This document shows, in pieces, positions 1 to 11,586 of a stretch of DNA of 64,000 nt. Position 1 is the first letter of the stretch. Each line of letters starts with the position of its first letter. This stretch comes from Ophiura sarsii (taxonomy: Eukaryota; Echinodermata; Ophiuroidea; Amphilepidida; Ophiuridae). The position numbers and the translations under genes are program-made. The stretch lies in the NCBI GenBank assembly GCA_035610835.1, contig CM069447.1:44179893-44243892 (forward strand), written 5' to 3'. The notes beneath the pieces are model-generated. The model was not told the origin of the DNA and ran no database searches. It was given only the letters and a program-made list of their open reading frames with translations.

Positions 1-323
1 TTTGTATGGGTACATGTGTACCGGCATAGGATTAAATTAAATTAAACCTTGGGGCCACACTTTTGAGTTATTGTGTTGTGCTGCCTAAAATACCAAAGCA
101 ATCTGAACCAAGTCATCGTCGTGTTTTGCCGCATTATTGGTGGTGGTGGAATTGATAAACGCGCTGGAACCTGACAAATCCGACGTGTACTTTTATACGA
201 GAAGACCTGAAATCAAGTTGAAGTATTCCGCATAGCATACCACGACCATTGAGTGATGTCTGGGTCGAGTGGATAATTTTTTAGTGACATAGCCTTCGAA
301 TTTGACCCTGTGTAGACGTGCAG

Positions 324-330
324 TATAAAG
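324..330 (+). promoter_or_regulatory. TATA-like box upstream of GPCR gene
   Basis: The heptamer TATAAAG lies 68 bases before the ATG at 398. A transcription start about 30 bases downstream would leave a short leader of roughly 40 bases. This is a motif match only; no initiator or downstream element was distinguished. Confidence 0.35.
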
Positions 331-397
331 GAATAGAGAACCGGGGAGACATACTCATCATACACACTGGGTACAGTTTACAAAGTCGTCCGTCACC

Positions 398-1486
398 ATG
401 GAAACTACTATGGAAACAACCAGTTCTATCCCATATTCGGACTCTACGATTAGGCCTAATACCACCGGTAATGTAACGGAATCAGGGTTTGTTTTCGATG
501 ACATGACTCAAAGAATAATAGTTGCCACCGCGGTGATATGTACTTCTGTGCTTGGGATTTTCGGAAATAGCCTCGTTATTCTGTCGGTGCTGATGTCGAA
601 AAGGTTACGAACTGCAAGTAATACTTTCGTCTTGAACTTGGCCTGTTCCGATCTGTTGACATCGCTGCATACCCCTTGGAACGCGGTGGCTCTTCTGAGC
701 CACTCGGGATGGCCGCTCCCGCCCGCGGTATGCACCGCCGCAGCCGGGATCATGTTTGTGTGTGTAGGGTGCAGCCTCTACAATCTTGCCTCTATTGCAA
801 TTGACAGATATATTGTTATAACTCGCCTTTATAGAATAGACGGAGGCATCTACCCTCGATATGTATTAGTAATTTGGATAGCGTTAACATGGCTGATACC
901 CTTCGCTATATTCATTGTACCGCCTCTCATCGGCATTGGAGGAATAGGATACAACTCAAAGTACTGTAGCTGCAGCCAATTGTCATCGGTGGAAAGTTCC
1001 AACACTTACGACGTCATCACGTCTATTGGAATCTACCCAATCCCTTTGATCATCATCATTTCATCGTATTCAACCGTTTATTTCCATATCCGACGTCACA
1101 CCAACAATATACTGAACATGTCGTCTGGAGGCACGCGCAATGACGAAGTCACTGCGCGCGTAAAACATCGCCAGGTGCTAATCACCAAAAACATGTTCTA
1201 CGTCGTCTGCGCGTTTATATTCTGCATCACGCCGTACGGAATTAGCCTCGTTATCGACTCCAGCGACCCGGTGGTGCCTTATGTAGCGACATTGGTCCTG
1301 ATGAACGCATGTATCAATCCGCTGATTTACGCCAAGCATCCGTTGTTTAAGAAAGTATATAGGAAGATTTTAACGTGCAGATGGAAGGAGGTCATTTCAG
1401 AAGAAACGGATAGCATAATGCGTATGAGAACGATCTCGACTCAGCGTTCACCAAACTATATTTCTGTCAAGCAAAATGTAACCTAA
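398..1486 (+). CDS. Rhodopsin-family (class A) G protein-coupled receptor, single exon
   Basis: The 362-residue frame is uninterrupted and has the class A landmarks in order: two N-glycosylation sequons before TM1 (N21, N25), GN57SLVI in TM1, LNLACSD85 in TM2, GW105 in extracellular loop 1, C112 at the start of TM3 (usual disulfide to a Cys in loop 2, here C190 or C192), D136-R137-Y138 after TM3, CITP (276-279) in TM6, and N307-P308-L-I-Y311 in TM7. A basic helix 8 with C327 and a Ser/Thr-rich tail follow. The start is chosen because CACCATGG is a near-perfect Kozak context; a second in-frame Met is at codon 5. Length is typical for the family. It should act at the plasma membrane coupling to G proteins. 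The ligand cannot be read from the sequence; the overall look is of the melatonin-like/moody-like/GPR84-like orphan groups, a weak inference. Lack of introns is common in expanded invertebrate GPCR families. Confidence 0.9.
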   Translation: METTMETTSSIPYSDSTIRPNTTGNVTESGFVFDDMTQRIIVATAVICTSVLGIFGNSLVILSVLMSKRLRTASNTFVLNLACSDLLTSLHTPWNAVALLSHSGWPLPPAVCTAAAGIMFVCVGCSLYNLASIAIDRYIVITRLYRIDGGIYPRYVLVIWIALTWLIPFAIFIVPPLIGIGGIGYNSKYCSCSQLSSVESSNTYDVITSIGIYPIPLIIIISSYSTVYFHIRRHTNNILNMSSGGTRNDEVTARVKHRQVLITKNMFYVVCAFIFCITPYGISLVIDSSDPVVPYVATLVLMNACINPLIYAKHPLFKKVYRKILTCRWKEVISEETDSIMRMRTISTQRSPNYISVKQNVT

Positions 1487-2238
1487 ATTAAAATGAACTT
1501 AAATATTAACCCAGTTCTTTCGTGGCTATTCGGTGGCGTAGCTAGAGGGGAAAGGAGAAGGGGAGGCGAGCCATGTTGGAAGTGTAGTGCACAAGAAACC
1601 TTCTTTGTACAATGCATTAGGGTGAACCCTTCACCTTTCATTTTCATCCTTCAAAAGATGTGAAATTACATTGTTTTACTTTTCACCGCCAAGAAATTTA
1701 CCCAGTAAAATGTCGGGTGAAATAATTTGTACTTTCATTGTACATGTAAATACATGATGTACCCCTAGTGCTAACGTTTTAGGCCATCCTGTATATTGTA
1801 TTGCTGTAAGTCTATACACTATAGTCTAGATGGGGTGACAGGTGACGTCACACCGGGCATTTGGTCGGCCATTGTTCTTTGCCCGGCGCGCAACCTGTTT
1901 TGTTAGGACCCGTGCTTTTAAAACTCACGCCAAAGTATTATAAAGGGCAATAAGGCATAGTGGACAGTGTTGTGGTCATATGCTGTAGTCCCTCAAGCAT
2001 GTATTCGACAGTCCAATCCCTTCGACCGGTGCGCTTGTTGATAAACATTACAGTCACCCCATCTATACAATGTAGCAATTATCTATTACTAAGTACACAG
2101 GGTAATTGCAAAAGGCATTATCTACCACTTACATTTCAGACGAGACCATTAACATTGACTCTATACGCTAGCTTTAGACATGAATTACATACTAAAGAAC
2201 TTATTACAAACCCTCGATGTAAATAATTATACAGATGC
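1487..2238. other. Intergenic, no gene seen
   Basis: AT-rich flank downstream of the receptor gene. It holds one copy of the word GGTGGCGTAGCTAG at about 1534, which recurs in altered form near 17411 and 24687 next to G/C homopolymers. No conserved coding segment was recognised. Confidence 0.5.
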
Positions 2239-2934
2239 TAACACTTTCCACGCGGCAGGCGTCTGCAGAGGGATTCCCTATACAATTACAACACGTCGCA
2301 AATCAGGTAGTGAATATGAGTACGAGTCTACGACTTCGAAGTTACCGCCGATTGCTTAAATCGGGCTTAAATCAATTAAATAATCAGCTAATTACCTAAT
2401 TATTCATAAATTATGCAAATGTTGCGTTATTTACTTAATTAATTAGCTAATTAGTTAGTTAATTAATCATTTAAATTGTAGCTACTCCCAGTTCTTTGGT
2501 GCTACATGTATGGGGCCTTTGCTTGGGCCACTATATGATTAATTAACTAACTAATTAGCTAATTAATTATGTAAATAACGCAAAATATGCATATTTATAT
2601 GAATAACTAAGTAATTAGCTGATTATTTAATTGACTTAAGCAATCGGCGGTAAACTTCAGAGTCGCAAAGTCGTAGTCTCAATGACGTCATTGCACTACC
2701 TGATTTGCGACGTGTTGTATAGGGAATCCCATTTTAGGACATTCCAACATTTCACAAAATGTTTCTAAAATGTCAAAATAATGTAATTTCATTACTATAT
2801 TTAGAGTCACCATGAGAAATACATTAAAATAAGTACAAACATATCTAGTATTGGTTCAGTAATCCTTGAAATAGATCTTGAAAGTTGGGAAAGGTTTTGT
2901 ATGGTAAAACCAAAAGCCGCGTGGAAAGTGTTAA
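2239..2934. mobile_element. MITE family A, copy 1 (split by a nested element)
   Basis: The ends are TAACACTTTCCACGCGGC and its inverse CCGCGTGGAAAGTGTTAA. Family members near 7.3, 16.8, 43.95 and 54.5 kb are about 250 bp, have the same ends and share the inner word GGCGTCTGCAGACGACATT. In this copy that word is broken at 2270 by another foldback element. TTAA at the end of several copies suggests a TTAA target, not proven. Confidence 0.8.
2270..2730. mobile_element. Foldback element nested in MITE A copy 1
   Basis: Arms of nearly 200 bp are inverted copies of each other. The ends read GGGATTCCCTATACAA and its complement, followed inward by ACACGTCGCAAATCAGGTAG. The inner arms are AT-rich repeats of AATTAGCTAATTA type. 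No coding capacity is seen. It interrupts the older MITE A copy, so it is the younger insertion. Confidence 0.8.
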
Positions 2935-3026
2935 TTTTAGCAAACTGGAAAAGTGAGTTTTGCATTGCAACGCTATATTATGATATCATAAATACTTAAT
3001 GATGATATGTAGGTATGTTTGTGGTT

Positions 3027-3727
3027 TTAACCCCCCATGAGAACTCCCGGCCCCCCAACTCAACACAAAAGTTGGTAACCATGACTGTTCTTCATTTTTT
3101 CAAAGTACCCCTTTGCAAGGATTTTTCAACAATTTAACCCCCCTTTTTTGGCAATTGCGAGGACAAAATTGGGGTGAAAAATACCCCCTTTTTTGGTTTT
3201 CACTGACTATCATTTGAAACATCCCTTTTCGAAGACACTTAATACATATTTTAAATAGATAAAAACTTGTTGCTCCCAACAGTAACAGGCGTTTTTGGTC
3301 CTGTGTTATAAACTGGTGTACCCCAAATGGTGTATTTGGGTTGTTACCATGTTCTAATCAAATGATTAAATCCATACTGTGATTTTTTTGTTTTTTCCTC
3401 TTTGTAAAATCGCTGACAATTGAAAATATACCCCTTTTCCGCGATTTTTAGAACAGTCATGGTTACCAACGTTTGTGTTGAGTTGGGGGGGGGGGGCCGG
3501 GTGAGAACTACCTGTTGATTGGACGAAATTTAGAATGTCATGAATGTGTCAAATACAAATGTATTGTGCCAATCACAGACATTGTTAATAAAATTACAAC
3601 TTTCAAAAGATTAGCATGTTAAAACATATTTATAAGCAAAACTATAATTGGTCATCCAGATGATTGTATCATGTAATTGACCAATGAAAATTATTGTACC
3701 AAAGACAGGTAGTGCCCAGGGGGTTAA
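3027..3727. mobile_element. MITE family B, copy 1 (split by a nested element)
   Basis: The ends are TTAACC(C)CCATGAGAACT and TAGTGCCCAGGGGGTTAA. Copies at 36.2 and 49.5 kb share the internal words GATTGG, ACATTGTTAGAAT, TCATGTAATTGACCAATG and GACAGGTAGTGCCCAGG. This copy is interrupted right after its left TIR by another element with an 8-bp target duplication. Confidence 0.75.
3046..3501. mobile_element. hAT-type MITE with 8-bp target duplication
   Basis: The ends CCCGGCCCCCCAACTCAACA and its inverse (with a G-run expansion at the right) are flanked by perfect 8-bp duplications TGAGAACT at 3038-3045 and 3502-3509. Arms of about 55 bp also share GGTAACCATGACTGTTCT. An 8-bp duplication is typical of hAT transposition; superfamily is inferred from that. 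Confidence 0.8.
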
Positions 3728-3763
3728 CTATGTAATTGTATCTGTTATTCTTCTGCACATCTT

Positions 3764-4841
3764 GTTTATAGCCACGCGTTTTGAACTCGCCACCCAAAAA
3801 AGGTGGTGTCGTTGCGCTTTTCCGAATCGTGTTCTGCTCAAATCACGATAACTTGGGAACGCAAAAAGATATTGTCATGGTGTTAGTCTCATTTGAAGGC
3901 TAAATAATGGCAGTACATAACCTGTAAATAAGAAGCATTTAACTCCTTAAATGGGGGAGATGTGGTTGATTGAGTTGGGAACAGACGAGGTGGAGGAGGG
4001 GGGGGGGGGGGATTGGAGGGGGAAGCGGTACACATAAACTCTATGGGGGAAAAAAATTGCGTGCCAAGCGGTGCCTTTAAACTTGAATCAATTCACCTCT
4101 GTATGTGCTACAAACATGATTTTGGTCTCTTCTTAAAGGTTATTTAATAGTCTTTATGTCTGTGTTTTAACATACTTGTCAACCTTATGTAATAACTATT
4201 AATTATGGATAAGTCGCATGGTCATCGGCTTTTTCCCTATTCGCTACACAGTAAACGCAAATATTAACCCCAATTTATATAAATTACTCTTAACGGAAAA
4301 AGTATTCAACCTATATTATGATAGCAAAGGTATACATTTTTGGAAAGCTCTCAACATGGGCAATTCAAAAATGCAGTTTAAATCAGTGTAGGGGGCATAG
4401 TGAACAAAATAAGTGTAAACTCTAAAGAAATATTTAAACAAATTTGGGGCACATTCATTAGCCCGTATGTTATTTTACCAATATAGTAAACGCTAGACAA
4501 TCATAGATGTGCTTGTTAGTAATTTCATGAGGAATTCAAAAATGCAAAGAACATTACCACCTATAGGTGGTATAAGAATTACATGGATCTCAAATAAATA
4601 TAAGATTTTATTTTTAAATCAAACATTGTGAATCATAACATGTTACCATTAGATCCTACCCTAATTTAATAGCATAATTGGATTCCTCATGGAATTTCCT
4701 TTAAGAAAATGTATACTTTTTATGGGATAGGGCAAGTAGTTAGAGTGATATGCTAACTTGAAGTGCATATGGCGTAAAATGTTAACAATCGGACACGCAA
4801 CGCAAAGGGTGGCGAGTTCAAAACACAGTGGCCTTATAAAC
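3764..4841. mobile_element. Non-autonomous DNA element, about 1.1 kb
   Basis: The left end (GTTTATAGCCAC followed by GTTTTGAACTCGCCACCC) recurs inverted at the right end with small gaps, giving TIRs of about 45 bp. The interior has a run of 12 Gs near 4000 and no frame resembling a transposase. Confidence 0.55.
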
Positions 4842-5536
4842 AATATTTATTTCACAATGTCAAAATACAAATTTACAATGTTTTCAGTAACTCTACCTGC
4901 TGTATTTGGGACATTTCTTTATTTTAGAATTTTAATTGTATTTTGTTCACATTATTTTTTACTTTCGCAATTTTACTTGACAAATTTATCAATATACATG
5001 AGTGGAACAATAAATAGGTTGTTTAACCATTCCTTTTTAACTCTAGTGGCGGGAAAAATATGTAACGCTCACTTTTTGGAAAATAAACGTGTGTATTGAT
5101 ATTATTTGTTAATTCCTTTTCCTTTCTAAAACACGTTATCGTCGACATCTCATTATATACATCAGGCTCACGATAAGTTTCCCGCGAGCCGCTTTCTGTA
5201 AGCAAAACTTGTGCCTTTGGCTTAACCCAGGACAGAGTTACTTTCGTATAAGAAGTTTTGTATTCAAAGTGAGGGCACAAAAAGTTCACATTTAATAGTA
5301 TTACCACAGATCCTGTCGATGGTTTGAAGCCACAAGGGCATATCTACAATGGCTGCCATGTGTATTGTTGCATTTCCGCAACCGGGGTGCAGCATACAGC
5401 GTTAAAAAGTGTATAACAAGTGGCAGCTATTACAGATAGTGACTTTTCACATCACTAAAAATCTGAACTAATTAGATAATATTGTTTGAAAAAGCTGCTC
5501 CGAGCATTGACGGTGCTTCGAGCTACATTTAGTTAA
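4842..5536. other. Intergenic, repeat fragments
   Basis: No gene was recognised. A segment at 5305-5370 (GTTTGAAGCCACAAGG, ATGGCTGCCATGTGT) resembles 33250-33305, so part of it is a dispersed repeat. Confidence 0.4.
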
Positions 5537-5819
5537 GGGACGCACCATTAGATTTTCAGGGGGGGGGGGGGGGGGGGTAGGAAGTTTTTGGAAGAAAAAA
5601 ATTCTTCTCTATGCAGGCACAAAAAAAATCCCCCCCTCCTCCTGAAAAAAACCCTCTACTCCCACCCAACTCAATATGAATGAATACATTAAAAAAAACA
5701 AATTCTCCGCCTTCGGCGGCGCAACAAAAAAAAATCCCCCCTTACGGCGGCCAAACAAACAAAATCCCCCCGAACCCAACTTCCTACCCCTGCCCCCTGA
5801 AAATCTAATGGTGCGTCCC
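5537..5819. mobile_element. Foldback MITE family E, copy 1
   Basis: The ends GGGACGCACCATTAGATTTT and its inverse are flanked by TAA on both sides. The arms contain GTAGGAAGTT and a run of 18 Gs on the left. The 3-bp TAA duplication is suggestive of PIF/Harbinger-type movement, an inference. A second copy is at 7.7 kb. Confidence 0.75.
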
Positions 5820-6099
5820 TAACACCAATTGCTCAGCATAATGTAGATAGGCCAAGCAAACCTCATATAACAACTGGCAGCTATTACAGATATGACATTA
5901 TGGCACCAAGTCCTCGCTGTGTGGCGTTCAAGTTCACCAGTCTCTAGTATCAACACGTATTCCATGAACTGTATATAGCTAAGCTAAAACAGTAACTTAT
6001 GTTTCCATATTTGATATCGTTTGCAGTATAAAACGTATACGCCCTAATACTCTTCTAAAATGAAATCGGGACGGGTGTGTATTGCTTAAACATTTAAAC

Positions 6100-6415
6100 T
6101 TAAAGGAAAGTGGTCATGGTGAGGAAAAGAACCGCTGACGGCGATTGTTGGTCCAGCTAAACCTTAGGTAATAACTAATACATCACTTATATCACACGAT
6201 AGAAAATGCGTTCAATCAAATGAAGGATGGTTGATTGAGCGCGCCGTTCACATTGGGTTAAGAGATTGTTGTAGAGTTGCACACAATACCGCTTGCATGT
6301 AAACATACGTAGAACAATTACAGACTGCGCCAATGTCCAACTTGTTTAGTTTCAAATAGTCGCCGCGCGGTGTTTAATTTTCGTTAGAATCCTCACCATG
6401 ACCGCTTCCCTTTAA
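6100..6415. mobile_element. MITE family C, copy 1
   Basis: Terminal inverted repeats of about 25 bp contain GTCATGGTGAGGA, within TTAAAGG...CCTTTAA. Full copy 2 lies inverted at 16.1 kb and a truncated copy at 23.9 kb. Shared interior words include CAACAATCTCTT and CATCCTTCATTTGATTG (in the copy 2 orientation). Non-coding. Confidence 0.8.
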
Positions 6416-6769
6416 GAAGAGGGGTTACAAAACCTGTCACATTTTGCTTATTTTTCAGCCGAATACTTCATTTTTTTAAGAAGATAAGGTATATAGATTA
6501 TTCTTAAATGATTTACAGATGTTTGTATTGTTAGTCCTGTCTTTCCCTGCCTGTATGTTGGTCGGTCAGTGCTGGTAATTGACGGGTCAACATCGTGTCC
6601 TGTATTTTAATGTACGTTTTTATCAATTGTATTGTATTTTTAATGATTGAATAAAAAAGAATGATGAAATATAACGTTATACAAACGACAACAATGTTGA
6701 TGGTTCAGTGCACCCATCAAGGTCAAGCGCCATTTCAATCCGTATACAATTGTTTTGATTCACACCGTA

Positions 6770-7266
6770 TTAAAGGGGCACTAAGAGATCCTTCAAGGAG
6801 GGAGCCCTCAATTTTTTCAGAACTTTGGTTTTTCACATAATTATAATGTTCGTAATGTTTATATACGAAAATTGTAGAGCTTAATTTATACTAAAGAGAA
6901 AGAGTATTTCATGTGAAATTCATAGATTTGATAGCGTTTTGAGTTTACTCAAATTCATATAAAAGGCCACAGATGGCATCTTACTTATTTGTTTCATGTT
7001 TATTCAAACTAACCTTGAAGACCAACCATGGCTTGTTACGTTGTAAATAGTCATGACCTCCCTGATTCAATTAGTGGTGATTTTTAACCAAAAAAAGAAA
7101 AGTGAAAAGCACTAATATATAGCCTATACCTTCGGAAATGCTGAAAAATGTATTTATTTTTCATTTTTACTGATTTGTTTTGAAGAAATCTTACATCAGA
7201 GGGTTTCTATGTGTATCATCTAGATCTAAACAATTAAATGTGAAAAATCTCTCTGTGCCCCTTTAA
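6770..7266. mobile_element. MITE family F, copy 1
   Basis: The ends are TTAAAGGGGCACTAAGAGAT and the inverse CTCTGTGCCCCTTTAA. The start matches the two nested copies at 25.9-26.7 kb. About 500 bp, AT-rich, non-coding. Confidence 0.7.
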
Positions 7267-7329
7267 CGTCATTTTATAAACGGGAGTATAATTATATAAT
7301 AGTAGTCACGCTTAAATATTTCGGTCTGA

Positions 7330-7602
7330 ACATTTTCCACGCTGCTAGTATTACTATTACTATTAGTTTTACCATATACAAAACAGATTTTTATTTTTAG
7401 AAACCTTTAGTCCCAATGTTCAAAGTTTATCACATAGATTATTGAACCAATATTAGGCAATATGCATGTTTGTACTTATTACCATGCATTTTCCACGGTG
7501 ATTCCAAATATGGTAATGAAATTCAATAATGTTGACACTTTTGAAACATTTTGCGACATTTTCGAATGTCGCCTGCAGACGCCTACCGCGTAAACGGTTT
7601 AA
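7330..7602. mobile_element. MITE family A, copy 2
   Basis: Inverted relative to copy 1. It retains CATTTTCCACGCTG at the left, ATGATTCC/GTGATTCCAAATATGG in the middle and CTGCAGACGCCTACCGCG at the right. The ends have diverged. Confidence 0.75.
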
Positions 7603-7687
7603 ATGGCTATATGTCTAGCAGTATGCAGATCTGTAATGTTTATATTCGTTGACAAATTTAAGGTAAACAGTAATTTCAACATTCTAA

Positions 7688-7940
7688 GGGACGCACCATT
7701 TGACTTCAAGGGGGGAGGTAGGAAGTTGGTTTTTTTAAACTTCACCCACTAGGCCTATATCAGGTCCAAAATAAAAATTCACCCACTGATGAGTAAAAAA
7801 AATTAAAAAACACCTTTGCCCACCCAACTCAATATAAAGGTACATATTAAAAAAAAACACTTCGCCGCCTTCAGCAGAAAAAAAAAATCCACCCGACCCC
7901 AACTTCCTACCCAACCCCTTCAAGTTTAATAGTGCGTCCC
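7688..7940. mobile_element. Foldback MITE family E, copy 2
   Basis: GGGACGCACCATTTGACTTC at the left and the inverse AATAGTGCGTCCC at the right. Inner words GGTAGGAAGTTGG and CCAACTTCCTACCC pair. The flank is TAA on the left and TAT on the right, so the target duplication has decayed. Confidence 0.75.
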
Positions 7941-8500
7941 TATAAGGCTAAAGCATACTGGAATGTAACATACAAAGTGTAAATGTAATCACACGTGAAA
8001 TGAATGTGTGAATATCAAGGTAAAATGAGTGTTGCACGGATATATTTGTACTTCACCTATATACATTTGTCATGTTTGTATAGCGTGCTTTCAAATGATT
8101 TCGAAGTTTTTGTTTACAATAGGCCTACATGTGAATTATTATTAGGCAAAATTTAAAAATTAACATGTTTAGCGTCACTCTCCCGCTTCCATTTTTGGGT
8201 CCGCTTCAATTATCTTTTTATTATTTATTTCAGTCATAACATGTGTTATTCATGTTTTTCAGAGTTGAGATGTTTGTAACAACTTTGTTTCTTGCTTATA
8301 TTTAGCATTTTAAACAAGTTTTGTCGTGAACAACCCCTCAGAATCATGAAATTCAAAGTCCTCTTCCTTTCTAAGATTCACACACACATTTTATCACTAT
8401 AACAAGGATTTTGCACTAAAAAGATTAAACAAAAAGGGCCTTCTCATTCCTTTCTTGGAACAGGTCCAGACGCTAAACATGTTTTTTTTACTTTGCCTTA
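7941..8500. other. Intergenic, nothing recognised
   Basis: AT-rich sequence without long frames, clear repeats or motifs that I could support. Confidence 0.4.
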
Positions 8501-8502
8501 TA

Positions 8503-9208
8503 CAGGGTGTATCAAAAAGAACTGTACCGAGGCAATATGATTTATTACGGTATGAATTCGATTGATATTTTTCAAATCGTTTTCACATATACCTTGCGCA
8601 AACGCCCAGCTTTCAAAAGAATTTTAAAATGTGAAAATCGGACATTTCTGATGGAAAATACAGACTTTCTGGTAAAGATGATAGATTTCAATTTTGGTCG
8701 AAATGATCAATTTAAAAATCTGTGAAATTACTAACCCTACCTGAGATATCCATCCGTCCATAGGATAGGGTTTATTGTTGGTCGCCATATCTCAACTATT
8801 CACATCACTTGTATAACTATTTATTATTTGCATACTTTTGTGTGTGAAATTTGGAGATCAATTTTGATTTTTAATCCGCAAATAAACCTGGATTTGTTCA
8901 GCTTCAGTGGTTTTAACTTTCCTTTCTTTGGCGGGAGTTTTGAATATTGCTTATGTAGTGTGGGCTACATTGTTAGAAATGTTGGGTAAGTGGTCGAGAG
9001 GATTGATTGAAATTGAAAACACGTTTTTCATCGATTTTCGATTATGTTTTGCCACACGAGAACGAAAAGAGATATCTCAATGAAATTAACATATAGTATA
9101 GAAAACATGTTCACCTTTATATTGCAGGTGTTTAAATTTAAAACAATAATCATTTTATATTTTTTATGTATTTTAGAAACACGGCACAGTTCTTTCTGAT
9201 ACACCCTG
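8503..9208. mobile_element. Mariner-like MITE, TA target
   Basis: The ends CAGGGTGTATCAAAAAGAAC and the inverse GTTCTTTCTGATACACCCTG are flanked by TA on both sides. The CAGGGTG terminus and TA duplication are typical of Tc1/mariner relatives. It is 706 bp long with no transposase frame. Confidence 0.8.
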
Positions 9209-9373
9209 TACATGTCAACACGGTCTTATGGTATTACATGTATTTATTCGTACTCCTCTGTTGGAGGCTTGATGAATGTATGTTGTTATTAAACTAAATA
9301 AAGCGTCATTTTTACAAAGAATGTTAGCTTGCAAAAATATAACTTATATTCTTCCATTTTACTCTCTTAAATC

Positions 9374-9547
9374 AAAAGATTGAAAATTCAATCTTAAAGA
9401 TTGTGCTGAGGGAAGGATCTTAAAATATTAATATTCAATCTAATAGAATCGGATTAAAATTTCACTCCATTGGATTGAAAATTGTCAATTTTTTAAGATC
9501 CTTCCCTCAGCACAATTAAATCTTTAAGATTGACTTTTCAATCTTTT
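9374..9547. mobile_element. Short foldback element
   Basis: Two arms of about 70 bp pair over AAAGATTGAAAA, TCTTAAAGATT and TGCTGAGGGAAGGATCTTAA. Non-coding; about 175 bp. Confidence 0.7.
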
Positions 9548-9577
9548 TTGAAACCATTAAATGTTTATTGTTTTTCA

Positions 9578-10860
9578 TTTATCATCATCATCCGTCGGCT
9601 GCAGAGCAGGCGACTATAAGATTTCTCCATGCACGACGATCAGTTGCAAGTGCGGCAATCTGTTTTTCTTGGATTGCACCTTCTTTGTCCCCGAGTAATA
9701 TAATTGTCTTACATTATGTAAGGTATGAAGTGCGCGGTCTCCTGGTCTCCTTGCCATATGTGTTGGTAGGTATAGAGCTAGCTTTTTTTTTTGCAGGCTC
9801 TTCTTCTGGCAGCCGGAGGATGTGACCAAGGAATCTCAACTGCCGTAGCCTTACCAAATGAATAAGTGGCTCAGTGCTGGTCATGGCGTAAACGCTGCAT
9901 GGTGTTAGGGATGTGGTCAATCCGCCTAATATTTAGCATAATTCTGTAGCAGGAGGTGGCAAAGGCATTGATTTTATTTTCCATGTCTTGAGAGATCACC
10001 CATGACTCGCAGCCATAGCACAGAATAGTAATGCAGGTGGTATTAAACAACTTTAGTTGAGATGGGTATTTTGGGACTCTTCCACAGGCGTTCCCGCTTC
10101 CAAAAAGCACACCAAGCCAGTGACTTTCTTCTTTTAAGGTCGCTTGAACCAGATGCCATAATAGAGCCAAGATATCTGAAATCTGACACATGTTTGATGG
10201 GATCACCATAGACTTGAAGTGTTGGATTGGGGTTGCAGTTAATAGTCATGTCATGTACTCTGTCTTAGGTGTGCTAATGATGAGGCCGAGGTCGGCTGCT
10301 GCCGCCGCTGTTCTGGCTAGCTGGGCCTGTGCCCGCGGAATTGAAGATTCCAACAAAGCAATGTCATCAGCGAAATCTAAGTCATTTAGCAACTTGGCCA
10401 GGTGACGACTGGAGCGACGAGGATGTGTTAAGACTCCCGAATCTAGCTCTGATGTGGCCTTCTTCAGTAGATAGTCGACCAGTATAACAAATAAAAAAGG
10501 AGCCAAAACATCTCCCTGCAAAACTCCTGTGGAGACATCAAATGGGTCTGAAATGTTTCCATCTACCATTACAGCGCTTGCTTCTAAGTTCTAGAGTTGT
10601 TGTATAGCACACTTATAGCATTGACTACAGCTTCTGGAATTCCATAATGTCGCAGTACTGAGAACATCACCTTTCTGTTGATGGAATCAAAAGCTTTCTT
10701 GAAATCGATAAATGTTACCGCAAGCGGAAGCTGATAGTCTTGGAAACCTTCCATGATGATGATCCTTCTGAGTATGTGAATTTGTTGGGCACAACTAGCT
10801 TCTCCCTGGTCGAAATCCTGCCTGGTTGTTCCTCAGGATGGAGTCAACTTGGTCACGGAT
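9578..10860 (-). pseudogene. RTE-type non-LTR retrotransposon, 5'-truncated and frameshifted
   Basis: Read on the - strand, recognisable pieces appear in order: QAGFRPGR, FIDFKKAFDSINR, GVLQGDVLAPFLF, the catalytic FADDIALLE, KTEYM, RYLGSIMASGSSDLKRR, LCYGCESWV, RFLGHILRLP and a C-terminus ending ACSAAD followed by a GATGATGAT tail at 9578. The order and the triplet tail are those of RTE elements. At least four frame changes and in-frame stops separate the pieces, so it is dead. The 5' end is lost near 10860. Reverse transcription and endonuclease-primed insertion are the family's role; only the RT and C-terminal parts remain. Confidence 0.88.
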
Positions 10861-11121
10861 CCTATTTAATTTGTTTATACACCCTGTAAAATTTTGATAC
10901 AAACTTTAGGAGGTTAAAATATTGTATACAGGGAAGTGATTTTGGGAATCTTCCCTGCTCGGTAGAGTTTTCTCTCTTTATTTCGTTGAGTTCACGTGTA
11001 TTTTGCATTGAATATGCAACACAGCGAACTCATCCCTCTTGATGCAATTTTCTTCATCCGTTATTCACTTTATCATGTTTATAGGATACATCAGAATCAG
11101 TTCGCTTCGCTTCACTTACTA

Positions 11122-11586
11122 AACTGCTCACAAAAAGTATCGAAACACTTAGAAATGATCCAATATAGGCCTATAACGGTTTGAAAGGGTATGCATTATT
11201 CGGAGCAAATAACCAAATTTTGTTCTGCGTATTTTGACACCTCGATCGATGAGATACGATGTTGCGGAGCGGAGTTATTGTCATTTCAATGGTCGTGGGT
11301 CCAGTTTCAAAAGTGACAATCATCCTATAGAAAGAGGTTTGCATTACTGTTTAGAATGATCAGATTCGTGCTTTTCAATAGGAATGAGTGTCACTTTTGA
11401 AACTGGACCCACGATCATTGAAATGACAATAACTCTACTCCGCAACATCGTATCTCAACGATCGAGGTGTTAAAATACGCAGAACAAAATTATGCACTTG
11501 GTAATTTGCTTCGAATAATGCATACCTTTTCGAGCCGTTATGTATTGGATCATTTCTAAGTGTTTCGATACTTTTTGTGAGCAGTT
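11122..11586. mobile_element. Full-length foldback element D, copy 1
   Basis: The whole 465-bp element is an inverted repeat: AACTGCTCACAAAAAGTATC at the left matches the right end, and pairing continues to a centre near 11355. TA flanks both ends, so a Tc1/mariner-type enzyme is the likely mover. A near-identical copy sits at 28.2 kb. Confidence 0.85.
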
